A DNA stretch of 64,000 nt, taken from NCBI GenBank assembly GCA_949372595.1, contig CASIAN010000031.1, positions 1 to 64,000 of the forward strand, given 5' to 3'. The stretch is from CPC320 sp002336405. GTDB lineage: Bacteria > Pseudomonadota > Alphaproteobacteria > Rhodobacterales > Rhodobacteraceae. The position numbers and the translations under genes are program-made. Positions 16,414-25,626 of the stretch are shown in pieces. Every line of letters starts with the position of its first letter. Positions within the stretch are counted from its first letter, which is position 1. Below the pieces are notes generated by a model that saw only the letters and a program-made list of their open reading frames with translations, was not told where the DNA came from and searched no databases.

Positions 16414-16992
16414 TCAGGGCGTATGCGAAATTTGTCCGCCAGACCACAGACCGTCGCACACCATCACGTGCGTAATCGAAAGGTTTTCAATCTTATGGCC
16501 AAAGGCTTGATAGGCCGTCAGACCTAAGGCGCGCTGTACCTGACTAAGGATAACGCCAAAATGTGCAACCACAACTAGGTTTGGGGCGTGATTGCTTGCC
16601 ACCAGCCGATCTATTGCGGCATTACTTCTGGCGCAGAGCGCGTGCCAAGAATCGCCATTCGGTGGGCTGATCTCGCCCGGTGTTTCATAAAATGCCCTCA
16701 GCCGCTCGGGGCTTTCGGCCTCGACTTCGGAAAAAACTTTCAGTTCCCAATCTCCAAAATTCATCTCGCGCAGGTCGCGGTCATGTGGCAGTCGGTGCCG
16801 TTTTGCTTGTATGGCGTCTGCGGTTGTCACTGCGCGGCTCAGGTCTGACGAGATCACGAATGCATCCTTTGGTAACGCCGCCTCTAGGCGGGCCAGCGCC
16901 TGTGTGTCTGAAAGGTCTGCAGCCAGATCGCTCCATCCTACCATGCCCTTGGCATGGGTTGGTCCATGTCGGATCAGAAATATATCTGTCAT
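16414..16992 (-). CDS. Histidine phosphatase family protein (alpha-ribazole phosphatase-like)
   Basis: Phosphoglycerate-mutase-fold phosphatase, 192 residues, with the catalytic RHG motif (IFLIRHGPTHAKG, His about residue 8) and the second histidine in VVAHFGVI. The ATG at 16992 follows AGGGAAG on the minus strand and overlaps the cobU stop by four bases. Coupling to cobU suggests it acts as alpha-ribazole-5'-phosphate phosphatase (CobC) in assembly of the lower loop of cobalamin. The fold alone does not define the substrate, so the gene symbol is withheld. Confidence 0.85.
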   Translation of the reverse strand: MTDIFLIRHGPTHAKGMVGWSDLAADLSDTQALARLEAALPKDAFVISSDLSRAVTTADAIQAKRHRLPHDRDLREMNFGDWELKVFSEVEAESPERLRAFYETPGEISPPNGDSWHALCARSNAAIDRLVASNHAPNLVVVAHFGVILSQVQRALGLTAYQAFGHKIENLSITHVMVCDGLWSGGQISHTP

Positions 16993-17507
16993 AGCTTCCC
17001 TTTGAGCAGGCATGGCAATCCAGCGGTGATAAAAACAACCGTATCCGCACAGACTGCAAGCCGCTGGTTGAGGTGGCCCTGCAGGTTGCGAAATTGTCGC
17101 GCCAGTGCGTTTTCGGGTACGATGCCTTGACCGACTTCGTTAGACACCAGCGTGATTTGGCCTGCACAGTGCGCAAGTGCAGTGATCAACCGGTCACATT
17201 CGTGGTCTATATCGCTGTGTTTCAGCAGGTGATTGCTCAGCCACATGGTGATGCAATCAAGCAATACACACTCGTTGTTTTTTATGGTGGCCAGCGGTGT
17301 GAGCAAATCGAAAGGTGCTTCAATTGTTTCCCAACCACTGCCACGTTGGGTTTTATGACGCTCTATCTTATCGCGCATTTCTTCATCAAAACACTGAGCT
17401 GTTGCTAGATATATCCTTGATTTACCGCAAGATATTACAAGGTTTTCTGCAAAAGCCGATTTTCCGGATGCAGCCCCGCCCAAGACTAATGTAATTTTTT
17501 TTGACAT
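16989..17507 (-). CDS. cobU: Adenosylcobinamide kinase/guanylyltransferase
   Basis: Phosphorylates adenosylcobinamide and then transfers GMP to it, preparing the corrinoid for nucleotide-loop attachment (called cobP in the aerobic pathway). The 172-residue protein has the P-loop GGAASGKSAFAE near its start, the TMWLSNHL segment and the VSNEVGQGIVPENALAR motif containing family-conserved residues. The ATG at 17507 (MSKKITLVLGG) is used; upstream codons in frame lack family similarity and run towards the rpoH gene. It is translationally coupled to the phosphatase downstream and divergent from rpoH. No cobalamin riboswitch is visible in the 98-base spacer. Confidence 0.94.
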   Translation of the reverse strand: MSKKITLVLGGAASGKSAFAENLVISCGKSRIYLATAQCFDEEMRDKIERHKTQRGSGWETIEAPFDLLTPLATIKNNECVLLDCITMWLSNHLLKHSDIDHECDRLITALAHCAGQITLVSNEVGQGIVPENALARQFRNLQGHLNQRLAVCADTVVFITAGLPCLLKGKL

Positions 17508-17605
17508 TTTTTGCCTGTGAGTGATCTGATCCCTGACATTTTGCGTATCTGTTAGTGAAAGACAAGAAAAACTGTTGCGCTCTTGCTGGGCGATTGGGGG
17601 ACTAA

Positions 17606-18484
17606 ATGGCGCTTGATTTTGCAAAAGACATGAACTTGTCACGGCGAGCTATGAAAGCCGAACTGCTGGATGCAGAGACCGAGTTAAAGCTGGCCTATGC
17701 ATGGCGCGACCAGCGCGACGAGGCTGCGTTGCACCGTTTGATCACTGCCTACATGCGTCTGGCGATTTCAATGGCCGCAAAGTTCAGACGGTACGGGGCT
17801 CCAATGAACGACCTGATCCAAGAAGCTGGTGTCGGGTTGATGAAAGCGGCCGACAAGTTTGACCCCGATCGGGGTGTGCGCTTTTCAACCTATGCGGTCT
17901 GGTGGATCAAAGCAAGTATTCAAGATTATGTTATGCGCAACTGGTCGATGGTCCGTACAGGATCGACCAGCAGCCAGAAGTCTTTGTTCTTTAACATGCG
18001 CAGGGTGCAGGCCCGGCTTGAGCGCGAAGCCACAAAGCAGGGTCAATCGCTGGATAGGCATCAACTACAGCAAATGATTTCAAGCGAGATCGGTGTGCCA
18101 TTGCATGATGTCGAGATGATGGACGGACGTTTGTCAGGGTCTGATTATTCTCTTAATGCTACACAGTCGTCTGAAGACGAAGGTCGCGAGTGGATCGATG
18201 CGCTAGAGGATGACGGCGTTCAGGCGGCCGAACACATCGAGCATAAGCATGACACGGATCAATTGCGAGAGTGGCTGTTGACTGCGATGAATGCGCTGAG
18301 CGACCGCGAGAGATTTATCGTACAAGAGCGCAAACTGCGCGACGACGCCCGCACGCTTGAAAGTCTTGGGCTGGAACTCGGCCTCAGCAAAGAACGTATC
18401 CGCCAGCTCGAGGCGGCAGCCTTTACAAAGATGCGCAAGAACCTCGAGGGCCAGTCGCCAGAAGTTTTGCAGTTTTTGATGTGA
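17606..18484 (+). CDS. rpoH: RNA polymerase sigma-32-type factor, RpoHII group
   Basis: Alternative sigma factor for heat and oxidative (singlet oxygen) stress. The 292-residue protein has sigma region 2 (AYMRLAISMAAKFRRYGAPMNDLIQEA, split at about residue 50-76; DRGVRFSTYAVWWIKASIQDYV as the -10 recognition helix) and region 4 ending in LGLSKERIRQLEAAAFTKMRKNL. Its start NLSRRAMKAELLDAETELKLAY resembles the second RpoH paralogue of Rhodobacterales (RpoHII) rather than the classical RpoH. Position next to coaBC is also typical. The ATG at 17606 follows GGGGGA. The htpG gene at the window end could be one of its targets, but that is inference. Confidence 0.93.
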   Translation: MALDFAKDMNLSRRAMKAELLDAETELKLAYAWRDQRDEAALHRLITAYMRLAISMAAKFRRYGAPMNDLIQEAGVGLMKAADKFDPDRGVRFSTYAVWWIKASIQDYVMRNWSMVRTGSTSSQKSLFFNMRRVQARLEREATKQGQSLDRHQLQQMISSEIGVPLHDVEMMDGRLSGSDYSLNATQSSEDEGREWIDALEDDGVQAAEHIEHKHDTDQLREWLLTAMNALSDRERFIVQERKLRDDARTLESLGLELGLSKERIRQLEAAAFTKMRKNLEGQSPEVLQFLM

Positions 18485-18593
18485 GGTGTCTGCGGCGCAA
18501 TGCGCTGCAGGTGTTTGCTGTCGTCGTTCCATCGCTTGTCAGGCCCGGTTGATGCGCTTATCATGGAGCGACCGAAACTAGAGGTACAAAGTG

Positions 18594-19790
18594 ATGCTGG
18601 GCGGCAAACGCATTCTTTTAATCATTGCGGGGGGCATCGCGGCTTATAAATCGTTGGAGTTGATTCGGCGACTCCGGGATCGGGGTGCGATCGTTACACC
18701 GGTTATGACCAGCGCAGCCGAGCAATTTGTGACTCCGTTGTCGGTTGCAGCCTTGGCCGGCGAGAAACTGTACCGCGACCTGTTTGATCTAACCGACGAG
18801 GCCGAGATGGGCCACATTGAGCTGTCGCGCAGTGCTGACTTGCTTTTGGTGGCCCCTGCAACTGCAGATTTGATGGCAAAAATGGCGCACGGTCAGGCCA
18901 ATGATTTGGCATCGACAGTTTTACTGGCAACCGATACGCCGGTACTGGTGGCGCCCGCCATGAATGTGCGCATGTGGCAGCATCCGGCCACGCAGCGCAA
19001 TTTAACTTTGCTGCAAGGTGATGGCATCGAGTTTGTTGGTCCCGATGATGGAAACATGGCCTGTGGAGAGTTCGGTCCCGGGCGGATGTCTGAACCGCTG
19101 GCGATTGTGGCGGCTGTCGAGGCAAAGCTGACGGCGGGGCCCTTGTCGGGCAAACGCATTATTGTCACCTCTGGCCCCACGCATGAACCCATTGATCCAG
19201 TGCGTTATATTGCGAACCGCTCGTCAGGGCGTCAGGGCAACGCGCTGGCCGCAGCGCTTGCGGCGCTGGGCGCCGAGGTGGTATTTGTCACCGGCCCGGC
19301 GCAGATCGCGGCCCCAGATGGGGTGCAGGTGGTGCCAGTTGAGACTGCACAGCAAATGCTCGAAGCGGTTGAAAGTGCACTTCCCGCAGACGCCGCGGTG
19401 TGTGCCGCGGCGGTGGCCGACTGGCGCGTTGTGTCACCTGCGGTTCATAAGATGAAAAAGCAAAAAGATGTGGCGCCGCAGCTCGCTTTTGAAGAAAACC
19501 CCGATATTCTGGCCCGCATCAGCCAGCACAGCAAAGATCGCCCGGCGTTGGTGGTTGGCTTTGCGGCAGAAACCGACGATTTGCTGGAAAACGCCACAGC
19601 CAAGCGCCAGCGCAAAGGCTGTGACTGGATCGTTGCCAATGATGTCTCCCCTGACACCGGTATTATGGGCGGTGACGAAAATGCAGTGACGTTGATTACC
19701 GATGCGGGGCCGGAATGCTGGCCGAGAGCACCGAAACACCAGGTTGCGGCACGGTTGGCCCGGCGTATTGCAGAGACCTTGCAATCATGA
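18594..19790 (+). CDS. coaBC: Bifunctional phosphopantothenoylcysteine decarboxylase/synthetase
   Basis: Two consecutive coenzyme A steps: CoaB joins phosphopantothenate and cysteine with CTP, and CoaC decarboxylates the product. The 398-residue protein has the N-terminal flavoprotein domain (IIAGGIAAYKSLELIR; PAMNVRMW substrate motif near residue 122) and the C-terminal synthetase domain (SGPTHEPIDPVRYIANRSSG, KMKKQKD). The ATG at 18594 is preferred to the GTG three bases upstream because it lies nine bases from AGAGG. The stop overlaps the dut start (ATGA). Confidence 0.96.
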   Translation: MLGGKRILLIIAGGIAAYKSLELIRRLRDRGAIVTPVMTSAAEQFVTPLSVAALAGEKLYRDLFDLTDEAEMGHIELSRSADLLLVAPATADLMAKMAHGQANDLASTVLLATDTPVLVAPAMNVRMWQHPATQRNLTLLQGDGIEFVGPDDGNMACGEFGPGRMSEPLAIVAAVEAKLTAGPLSGKRIIVTSGPTHEPIDPVRYIANRSSGRQGNALAAALAALGAEVVFVTGPAQIAAPDGVQVVPVETAQQMLEAVESALPADAAVCAAAVADWRVVSPAVHKMKKQKDVAPQLAFEENPDILARISQHSKDRPALVVGFAAETDDLLENATAKRQRKGCDWIVANDVSPDTGIMGGDENAVTLITDAGPECWPRAPKHQVAARLARRIAETLQS

Positions 19791-20248
19791 CCACATTACA
19801 GCTGGCTTGGACCGATGAAGCTGATCAAAGCGTGGCGTTGCCATCTTACGAAACGCACGGCGCGGCGGGGGCCGATTTGCGCGCAAATTTCGCAGTGGGT
19901 CAGCGTGGTGGCGTATGCCTGTCGCCGGGTGCGCGCGCGCTGATACCCACCGGATTGCGGCTGGCCATCCCACCAGGGTTCGAGGTGCAACTCCGGCCGC
20001 GCTCGGGACTGGCGCTCAAACATGGTATCACCTTATTGAACACGCCCGGAACGATTGACAGTGATTATCGCGGCCCGTTGGGGGTGATCGTGATCAACAC
20101 CGGGCAACAGGCGTTTGCGATCGCCCACGGCGACCGTATTGCCCAGATGGTGCTGGCGCCGGTTGTGCAGGCTGGGTTCACGCTTTTGGCAACACTGGAT
20201 GAGACCACACGCGCGGCGGGTGGATTTGGCTCGACGGGACAGAGCTGA
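19787..20248 (+). CDS. dut: Deoxyuridine 5'-triphosphate nucleotidohydrolase
   Basis: Hydrolyses dUTP to dUMP, preventing uracil incorporation and feeding dTMP synthesis. The 153-residue trimeric-type dUTPase shows its five motifs in order: HGAAGADLRA, RPRSGLA, GTIDSDYRGPLGVI, GDRIAQMVL and GGFGSTG at the end. The ATG at 19787 overlaps the coaBC stop, and the dut stop overlaps the next gene by one base (TGATG). The pair coaBC-dut is widely conserved. Confidence 0.97.
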   Translation: MTTLQLAWTDEADQSVALPSYETHGAAGADLRANFAVGQRGGVCLSPGARALIPTGLRLAIPPGFEVQLRPRSGLALKHGITLLNTPGTIDSDYRGPLGVIVINTGQQAFAIAHGDRIAQMVLAPVVQAGFTLLATLDETTRAAGGFGSTGQS

Positions 20249-21339
20249 TGTTGTTGGTATTCTTGATTGCAGCGGGTCTGTGGGGGGGCGGCGCTTTTAT
20301 GGGGGTTCCGCGCCGGTCGCGGCTCTCCGCTTTGGCTGGATTATATATTGCCGTGCTTGCGTTACAGGTGCTTTTGCCCACGGGCCATGTGCTGCGCCAG
20401 GCCACCGGCGAGACGCCGGCGCTGTGGTTGCTTTTGGGGGTGGCCGTGGCGATGGTTCTGGTCTATCGCCGGGGACTTGGTTGGTTGCAGGCGCGGGCCG
20501 CGCACCAGCGGGATGTGGCAATGCCCGCACCGGCAGGTGAGACGTTTTCAGACACCGAACTTGAGCGTTATGCCCGCCATATTGTGCTGCGCGAACTGGG
20601 TGGACCGGGTCAGCGCAAAATCAAACAGGCTCGCGTGCTGGTAATTGGAGCCGGCGGTCTTGGCGCGCCGGCATTGCAATATCTTGCGGCGGCCGGCATT
20701 GGCACCATTGGCGTAATCGATGACGATCATGTGGAAAATGCCAACTTGCAACGTCAGGTGATCCACCGTGACGCCGATATTGGCAAGCCCAAGGTTTTCT
20801 CAGCCGAGGCGGCAATGCTGGCACAAAACCCCTATGTCAAAGTGCGGCCCTATCACCGGCGGTTGACCGCTGACATTGCTGAGGATTTGTTTGCCGATTA
20901 TGATGTGATCTTGGATGGTTGTGATAATTTTGAGACGCGCTATCTTGTTAACCGCATCGCCGTCAAACTGCAAAAACCCCTTATTTCAGGCGCGCTTTCG
21001 CAATGGGAGGGTCAGCTCAGTGTCTTTGATCCAGCTTGCGGCACGCCCTGTTACGAATGTATTTTTGCCACAGCCCCCAACGACGGGCTGGCGCCGTCTT
21101 GCGCGATGGCGGGCGTGTTGGGGCCTTTGCCCGGTGTTGTTGGCGCAATGATGGCAGTAGAGGCGGTCAAGCTGGTGGCACAGGCTGGCGCATCGCTGCG
21201 CGGTGAGATGTTAATCTATGACGCCCTTTACGGAGAGAGCCGAAAGCTGACGATCAAACCCCGTGCTGACTGTCCGGTCTGTGGCAGGACCGATCTGGAA
21301 GAAACAGCGTCTTTTTTAACAACGGGCACCGGGAATTAA
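20248..21339 (+). CDS. Membrane-anchored ThiF/MoeB/HesA-family E1-like protein
   Basis: Predicted adenylyltransferase that activates the C-terminal glycine of a ubiquitin-like sulfur carrier (ThiS- or MoaD-type). The 363-residue protein has about 75 N-terminal residues with three hydrophobic segments, then an E1 domain: RYARHIVLRELGGPGQRKI, ATP-binding VIGAGGLGAPALQYLAAAG (split near residue 132-151), GCDNFETRYLVN, and paired zinc cysteines (CYEC and CPVC). Classical MoeB and ThiF are soluble, so the N-terminal membrane anchor is a notable fusion, though I recall similar proteins in Rhodobacterales. No thiS, thiG, moaD or moaE lies nearby, so the partner is unknown. It is coupled to dut. Confidence 0.88.
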   Translation: MLLVFLIAAGLWGGGAFMGVPRRSRLSALAGLYIAVLALQVLLPTGHVLRQATGETPALWLLLGVAVAMVLVYRRGLGWLQARAAHQRDVAMPAPAGETFSDTELERYARHIVLRELGGPGQRKIKQARVLVIGAGGLGAPALQYLAAAGIGTIGVIDDDHVENANLQRQVIHRDADIGKPKVFSAEAAMLAQNPYVKVRPYHRRLTADIAEDLFADYDVILDGCDNFETRYLVNRIAVKLQKPLISGALSQWEGQLSVFDPACGTPCYECIFATAPNDGLAPSCAMAGVLGPLPGVVGAMMAVEAVKLVAQAGASLRGEMLIYDALYGESRKLTIKPRADCPVCGRTDLEETASFLTTGTGN

Positions 21340-21361
21340 CCGGGCCTTACAGGAGATTTTC

Positions 21362-23377
21362 ATGACCAACCCTTTATTACAACCGTGGAATACCCCGTTT
21401 GAAATCGCCCCGTTTCAGGACATACACGATCGTGATTTTGCACCTGCTTTTGCCAGTGCGCTGGCTGAAGATATGGCGGAGACGCTGGCGGTGGCGCACG
21501 ACCCTGATGCGCCCAGTTTTGCCAATACCGTAGAGGCTCTGGCTCGCACCGGCAAGGCTTTGGAAAAGGTGCTGTCGGTTTTCTATACGGTGTCAGGGGC
21601 TGACAGTAATGCCGCACGCGAGGATTTGATGCGGGATTTCTCGCCTAAACTTGCGGCACATGGTTCGGCAATTTACAGCAATAAGGCGCTGTTTGCCCGC
21701 ATCGATACGCTGTGGAAAAGCCGCGAAAATCTGCAACTGAGCCCCGAACAAAGCCGTGTTTTGATGTTGAGCCACCGTGCCTTTGTCCGTGCAGGCGCCG
21801 GTCTTGAAGGCGCGGATGAGGCCCGGATGAAAGCGATTAAATCGCGGTTGGCAGTGATTGGAACCGAGTTCTCACAAAATCTTCTGGCCGACGAGCGCAG
21901 TTGGTACATGGAACTGTCGGACGATGATCTTGAAGGGTTGCCAGAGTTTTTAATCGCGGCGAGCAAAAATGCAGGTGCCGAAAAGGGCCTTACCAGTCCA
22001 ATTGTGACACTGTCACGGTCGATCATAACGCCGTTTTTGCAGTTTTCGCCCCAGCGCGATTTGCGGGCCCGTGCCTATGCGGCATGGGCGGCGCGCGGGG
22101 CCAATGACGGGGAGACCGACAACCGCGCGCTGGCTGGCGAAATGCTGGCGCTGCGCAAAGAGATGGCGGATTTGTTGGGCTATGATGATTTTGCCTCGTT
22201 CAAGCTTGAGACCGAAATGGCCAAAACGCCGGGAAACGTCCGTGATCTTCTCACTTCGGTTTGGGAGCCGGCGAAAGCGCAGGCCAATAAAGATGCAGAT
22301 GTGCTGACCCATATGATGCATCAAGACGGCATTAACGGTGATCTCGAACCATGGGATTGGCGTTATTATGCAGAACAGCGCCGGCAGGCAGAGCATGATT
22401 TGGATGAGGCGACGATTAAGCCTTATTTTCAGCTAGATCAGATGATTGCAGCCAGCTTTGATTGTGCCAATAGGCTGTTTGGATTGCAGTTTGCACCAGT
22501 GGATGTGCCGCTTTATCATCCAGATTGCCGCGCATGGGAGGTGACCCGCGACGGGCGCCATGTGGCGCTGTTTATTGGCGATTATTTTGCCCGTGGCTCG
22601 AAACGGTCAGGGGCGTGGTGTTCGGCGATGCGGTCGCAAGCCAAATTTCCAGAAACCCAAGCGCCGATCGTGATCAATGTCTGCAATTTTGCCAAGGCTG
22701 ATCCGGCACTGCTGTCGTTTGATGATGCGCGCACCTTGTTTCACGAGTTTGGTCATGCGCTGCATCAAATGCTGTCGGATGTAACCTATGAGATGGTGTC
22801 GGGGACCTCGGTGCCGCGTGATTTTGTCGAACTGCCCAGCCAGCTTTATGAGCATTGGCTCGAAGTGCCCGACGTGTTGCAGAAATTTGCGACCCACGCT
22901 GAAACGGGTGCAACGATACCTCAGGATTTACTTAATAAACTGCTGGGGGCAGCCACTTTTGATATGGGGTTTCAAACCGTCGAATATATCGCCTCGGCGA
23001 TGGTGGATCTTGCGTATCATACCACAGATGTGCCTGATGATATTATGACGCGTCAGGCCGAAATTTTGGCTGATATGGGCCTGCCGCACGCTATCGGGAT
23101 GCGCCACGCCACCCCGCAGTTCGCACATGTGTTCTCGGGGGGGCATTACGCCAGCGCCTATTACAGTTATATGTGGTCTGAGGTGATGGATGCCGATGCC
23201 TTCGCAGCGTTTGACGAAAAAGGCGATGCATTTGACCCCGATCTGGCTCGGTCGCTTGAGGCCAATATTTTGTCAACCGGCGGTTCGCAGGATCCCGAGG
23301 TGCTTTATAAGGCGTACCGCGGGCGCTTGCCTGGGGTTGAAGCCTTGCTGAAAGGTCGCGGTTTGGCGGCGGCCTAA
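21362..23377 (+). CDS. M3 family zinc oligopeptidase (peptidyl-dipeptidase/OpdA-like)
   Basis: Cytoplasmic metallopeptidase that cuts short peptides. The 671-residue protein is full length for the thimet oligopeptidase family, with the zinc motif HEFGH at about residues 461-465 in the context LFHEFGHALHQML and the downstream glutamate region. It resembles the Dcp/PrlC branch. The ATG at 21362 follows AGGAG. It is the last gene of the rpoH-coaBC-dut-E1 run and converges on a TraB-like gene. No signal peptide is visible. It may degrade peptides brought in by the two peptide importers found later in the window. Confidence 0.94.
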   Translation: MTNPLLQPWNTPFEIAPFQDIHDRDFAPAFASALAEDMAETLAVAHDPDAPSFANTVEALARTGKALEKVLSVFYTVSGADSNAAREDLMRDFSPKLAAHGSAIYSNKALFARIDTLWKSRENLQLSPEQSRVLMLSHRAFVRAGAGLEGADEARMKAIKSRLAVIGTEFSQNLLADERSWYMELSDDDLEGLPEFLIAASKNAGAEKGLTSPIVTLSRSIITPFLQFSPQRDLRARAYAAWAARGANDGETDNRALAGEMLALRKEMADLLGYDDFASFKLETEMAKTPGNVRDLLTSVWEPAKAQANKDADVLTHMMHQDGINGDLEPWDWRYYAEQRRQAEHDLDEATIKPYFQLDQMIAASFDCANRLFGLQFAPVDVPLYHPDCRAWEVTRDGRHVALFIGDYFARGSKRSGAWCSAMRSQAKFPETQAPIVINVCNFAKADPALLSFDDARTLFHEFGHALHQMLSDVTYEMVSGTSVPRDFVELPSQLYEHWLEVPDVLQKFATHAETGATIPQDLLNKLLGAATFDMGFQTVEYIASAMVDLAYHTTDVPDDIMTRQAEILADMGLPHAIGMRHATPQFAHVFSGGHYASAYYSYMWSEVMDADAFAAFDEKGDAFDPDLARSLEANILSTGGSQDPEVLYKAYRGRLPGVEALLKGRGLAAA

Positions 23378-23426
23378 GATGCCGACAGCCGTGCGCTGAG
23401 AGAACAGGTTCTGTGCGCGGGGTGGC

Positions 23427-24419
23427 CTAAAATTTCTGCTGGCTGAGGTGGTAACCGGCGCCTTGCAACTGGGCCAGAACACCATCTGAGCCGTGCAAAT
23501 GTGCCGCACCCACTGCGACAACGATCGAGTCTGTGCTGGAGGTGTCGATGATTCGTGGCATCCATGCTAAATTTCGCTGGCGCAACAGGGTGGCCTGTAA
23601 CGTTTCAAAGGCCTCTTCAATCTCACGTTCGCTCAGGGCGCTGACGCGTTTCGCATGCAGCTTTGCGAGATACCAACCGGCGGCATGGGATTGATCAAAA
23701 TAACTGTTGAGCAGGGTCACCAATCCGTCGGCGCTGTCTTGGTCTGATAACAGGCTGGCGCGCATCATCGCGATCTGGGTGTCGAACGGTTCGCTGGAAA
23801 ACAGGGAAAATACCGTGTCATAGGGTTCTAACGCCTGCAGTGGCACGCCATTCTTTGCGGCAAAGCCCATGATTTGATGGTCAAGGCCGCCACCTTCGCC
23901 CATTGCTGACAGCGCACAAGGCGGGACCGACAGTAGAATCGACAAGTACCAAGGTTGAAATTTCGCGGCCATAAAGCTGGGAATGTTGCGCGCTTGTGCG
24001 GCTTTTGAAAGTTGCTCCCACTCTTCTGGATCCAACAGGTCGATCAAAGTTGGCCCTTTGGTTAATAAGATCAGCTCTGGTCTTTCGCTGATCGCCTGCT
24101 GAAGCTGGGCCTCTTCTTGCGGTGTCATCTCAAGATAAATCCGGTCTGCGGCTGCCAAAACGGGTGACAGCCGATCAAATACTGGCCCAAGCCGCGCGTC
24201 GCCCAAATGCACGGTTCCCACCACGTTGATCCGGTGTTGGTCCTTTTCGGCCAGCCAGTGATTGCCGGAAGGATACGGAGTGCTGAGATCAAAGGCTTGC
24301 AGTTCGGCCTGTTCTGTCGCTGACAATTGATTGCGCAAATCGCTGCCCTCACAGGCGGCGTAAAGCGTAGATAGGGGGCAGATTAACAGCGTCGCGGTGG
24401 CGATCAAACGGGCGATCAT
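23427..24419 (-). CDS. TraB/GumN family protein, exported
   Basis: Member of the TraB/GumN family (distantly related to metal-dependent hydrolases such as Tiki proteases); the bacterial function is poorly known. The 330-residue product has a signal peptide (IATATLLICPLSTLYAA, cleavage near residue 22), the GTVHLGD motif (about residues 68-74) and the C-terminal VVAVGAAHLHGSDG motif, the two histidine-containing signatures of the family. The ATG at 24419 is divergent from nudC. Only 49 bases, without a clear terminator, separate its end from the M3 peptidase. Confidence 0.85.
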   Translation of the reverse strand: MIARLIATATLLICPLSTLYAACEGSDLRNQLSATEQAELQAFDLSTPYPSGNHWLAEKDQHRINVVGTVHLGDARLGPVFDRLSPVLAAADRIYLEMTPQEEAQLQQAISERPELILLTKGPTLIDLLDPEEWEQLSKAAQARNIPSFMAAKFQPWYLSILLSVPPCALSAMGEGGGLDHQIMGFAAKNGVPLQALEPYDTVFSLFSSEPFDTQIAMMRASLLSDQDSADGLVTLLNSYFDQSHAAGWYLAKLHAKRVSALSEREIEEAFETLQATLLRQRNLAWMPRIIDTSSTDSIVVAVGAAHLHGSDGVLAQLQGAGYHLSQQKF

Positions 24420-24611
24420 TGGGTCATATCCTTTGTGCCGTATTCAAGAGCGATCTTCGAGGCTGAATGTAGCACGCGCTTTATGGGCAGGCAAAGTCTG
24501 GCATTGGCGAGGTGCCTCTTGATTGCCGGGTTCCTATGGCTGCGTGCGATTTGTAATTGTAAGCCATGGGCCTACGTGACAAACGCAGGTGTTACTGCGA
24601 GGAGACAGGCG

Positions 24612-25580
24612 ATGAAATTGGCGGAAACGGTGACCTTTGGTGGCTCTGGCCTGGATCGGGCGGCTCATCTGCGGGATGATTCGGCGGCACTTGCGGCTGC
24701 ACGCAGCGATCCCGATGCGCGGGCGATATTATTTTGGCGCAGTAAACCACTTTTGACGGGTGAGAGCTGCCATCAGTTGGCCCGCCTTGCGATGGATCAC
24801 CCGATTTTACATCTTGCCGGTCCGCTGGTGCTTTTTGCCGGGTTGGAGGCAGGGCAACCGCGGTTTGTGTTTGATCTGTCCAACTGGGAACCAACCGATC
24901 AGGAACTGTCAAGCCTTGGGGCGTTTCTGGACCCCAGCCAACAGCATCATCCAAGCATGCCTGAGGATCATTTATTTTGTGAATTGCGGGCGCGGATGTG
25001 GGAACTTAGTTCCCGCGATGCCGAGATGGCCGCGCTGGCGCGCGGGTTGTTTGCTTGGCATGCCAGTCACGGGTTTTGCACTCGGTGCGGTGAGCCGACC
25101 CAGAGCGCTTCGGCTGGATGGCAACGCAATTGTGCAGCCTGTGGCAGCCGTCATTTTCCGCGCACTGACCCAGTGGTGATTATGTTGATCACGCATCAGA
25201 ACAAGGTTCTGCTTGGGCGGTCGCCTGGCTGGCCTGAGGGCATGTATTCACTGCTTGCTGGTTTTGTGGAGCCTGGTGAAACTATTGAGGCGGCGGTGCG
25301 TCGCGAGGTGTTTGAAGAGGCAGGCGTGACCGTGGGCGATGTTGGCTATCTGGCCAGTCAGCCCTGGCCCTTTCCGGCCTCGTTGATGCTGGGTTGCCGT
25401 GGCGAGGCGACCTCACAGCAGATCACCATAGACCCGGTTGAGATCGAAGATGCCCGCTGGGTCACGCGAGAAGAGATGGCCGAGGTGTCTGCCGGTAACC
25501 ATCCTGAGATTCGTCCGGCGCGCAAAGGCGCAATTGCACATTTTATTTTACACAACTGGCTTGCAGATCGTCTGGACTAG
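24612..25580 (+). CDS. nudC: NAD(+) diphosphatase (Nudix hydrolase NudC)
   Basis: Hydrolyses NAD(H) to NMN(H) and AMP, and removes NAD caps from RNA. The 322-residue protein has a zinc ribbon (CTRCG and CAACG, about residues 154-177), the full Nudix box GFVEPGETIEAAVRREVFEEAG split around residues 217-240, and the NADH-specific SQPWPFPASLM motif downstream. The ATG at 24612 (MKLAETVTFGG) follows GAGGAG; an upstream in-frame extension lacks family similarity. It is divergent from the TraB-like gene across about 190 bases. Confidence 0.95.
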   Translation: MKLAETVTFGGSGLDRAAHLRDDSAALAAARSDPDARAILFWRSKPLLTGESCHQLARLAMDHPILHLAGPLVLFAGLEAGQPRFVFDLSNWEPTDQELSSLGAFLDPSQQHHPSMPEDHLFCELRARMWELSSRDAEMAALARGLFAWHASHGFCTRCGEPTQSASAGWQRNCAACGSRHFPRTDPVVIMLITHQNKVLLGRSPGWPEGMYSLLAGFVEPGETIEAAVRREVFEEAGVTVGDVGYLASQPWPFPASLMLGCRGEATSQQITIDPVEIEDARWVTREEMAEVSAGNHPEIRPARKGAIAHFILHNWLADRLD

Positions 25581-25626
25581 GACGATGATGTCACACGGAC
25601 TTTTTTAAAACGTGATGGATTGATCA

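Noticed and set aside
17508..17605. Cobalamin riboswitch ahead of cobU
   Set aside because: The spacer is only 98 bases and shows no B12-box-like conserved sequence.
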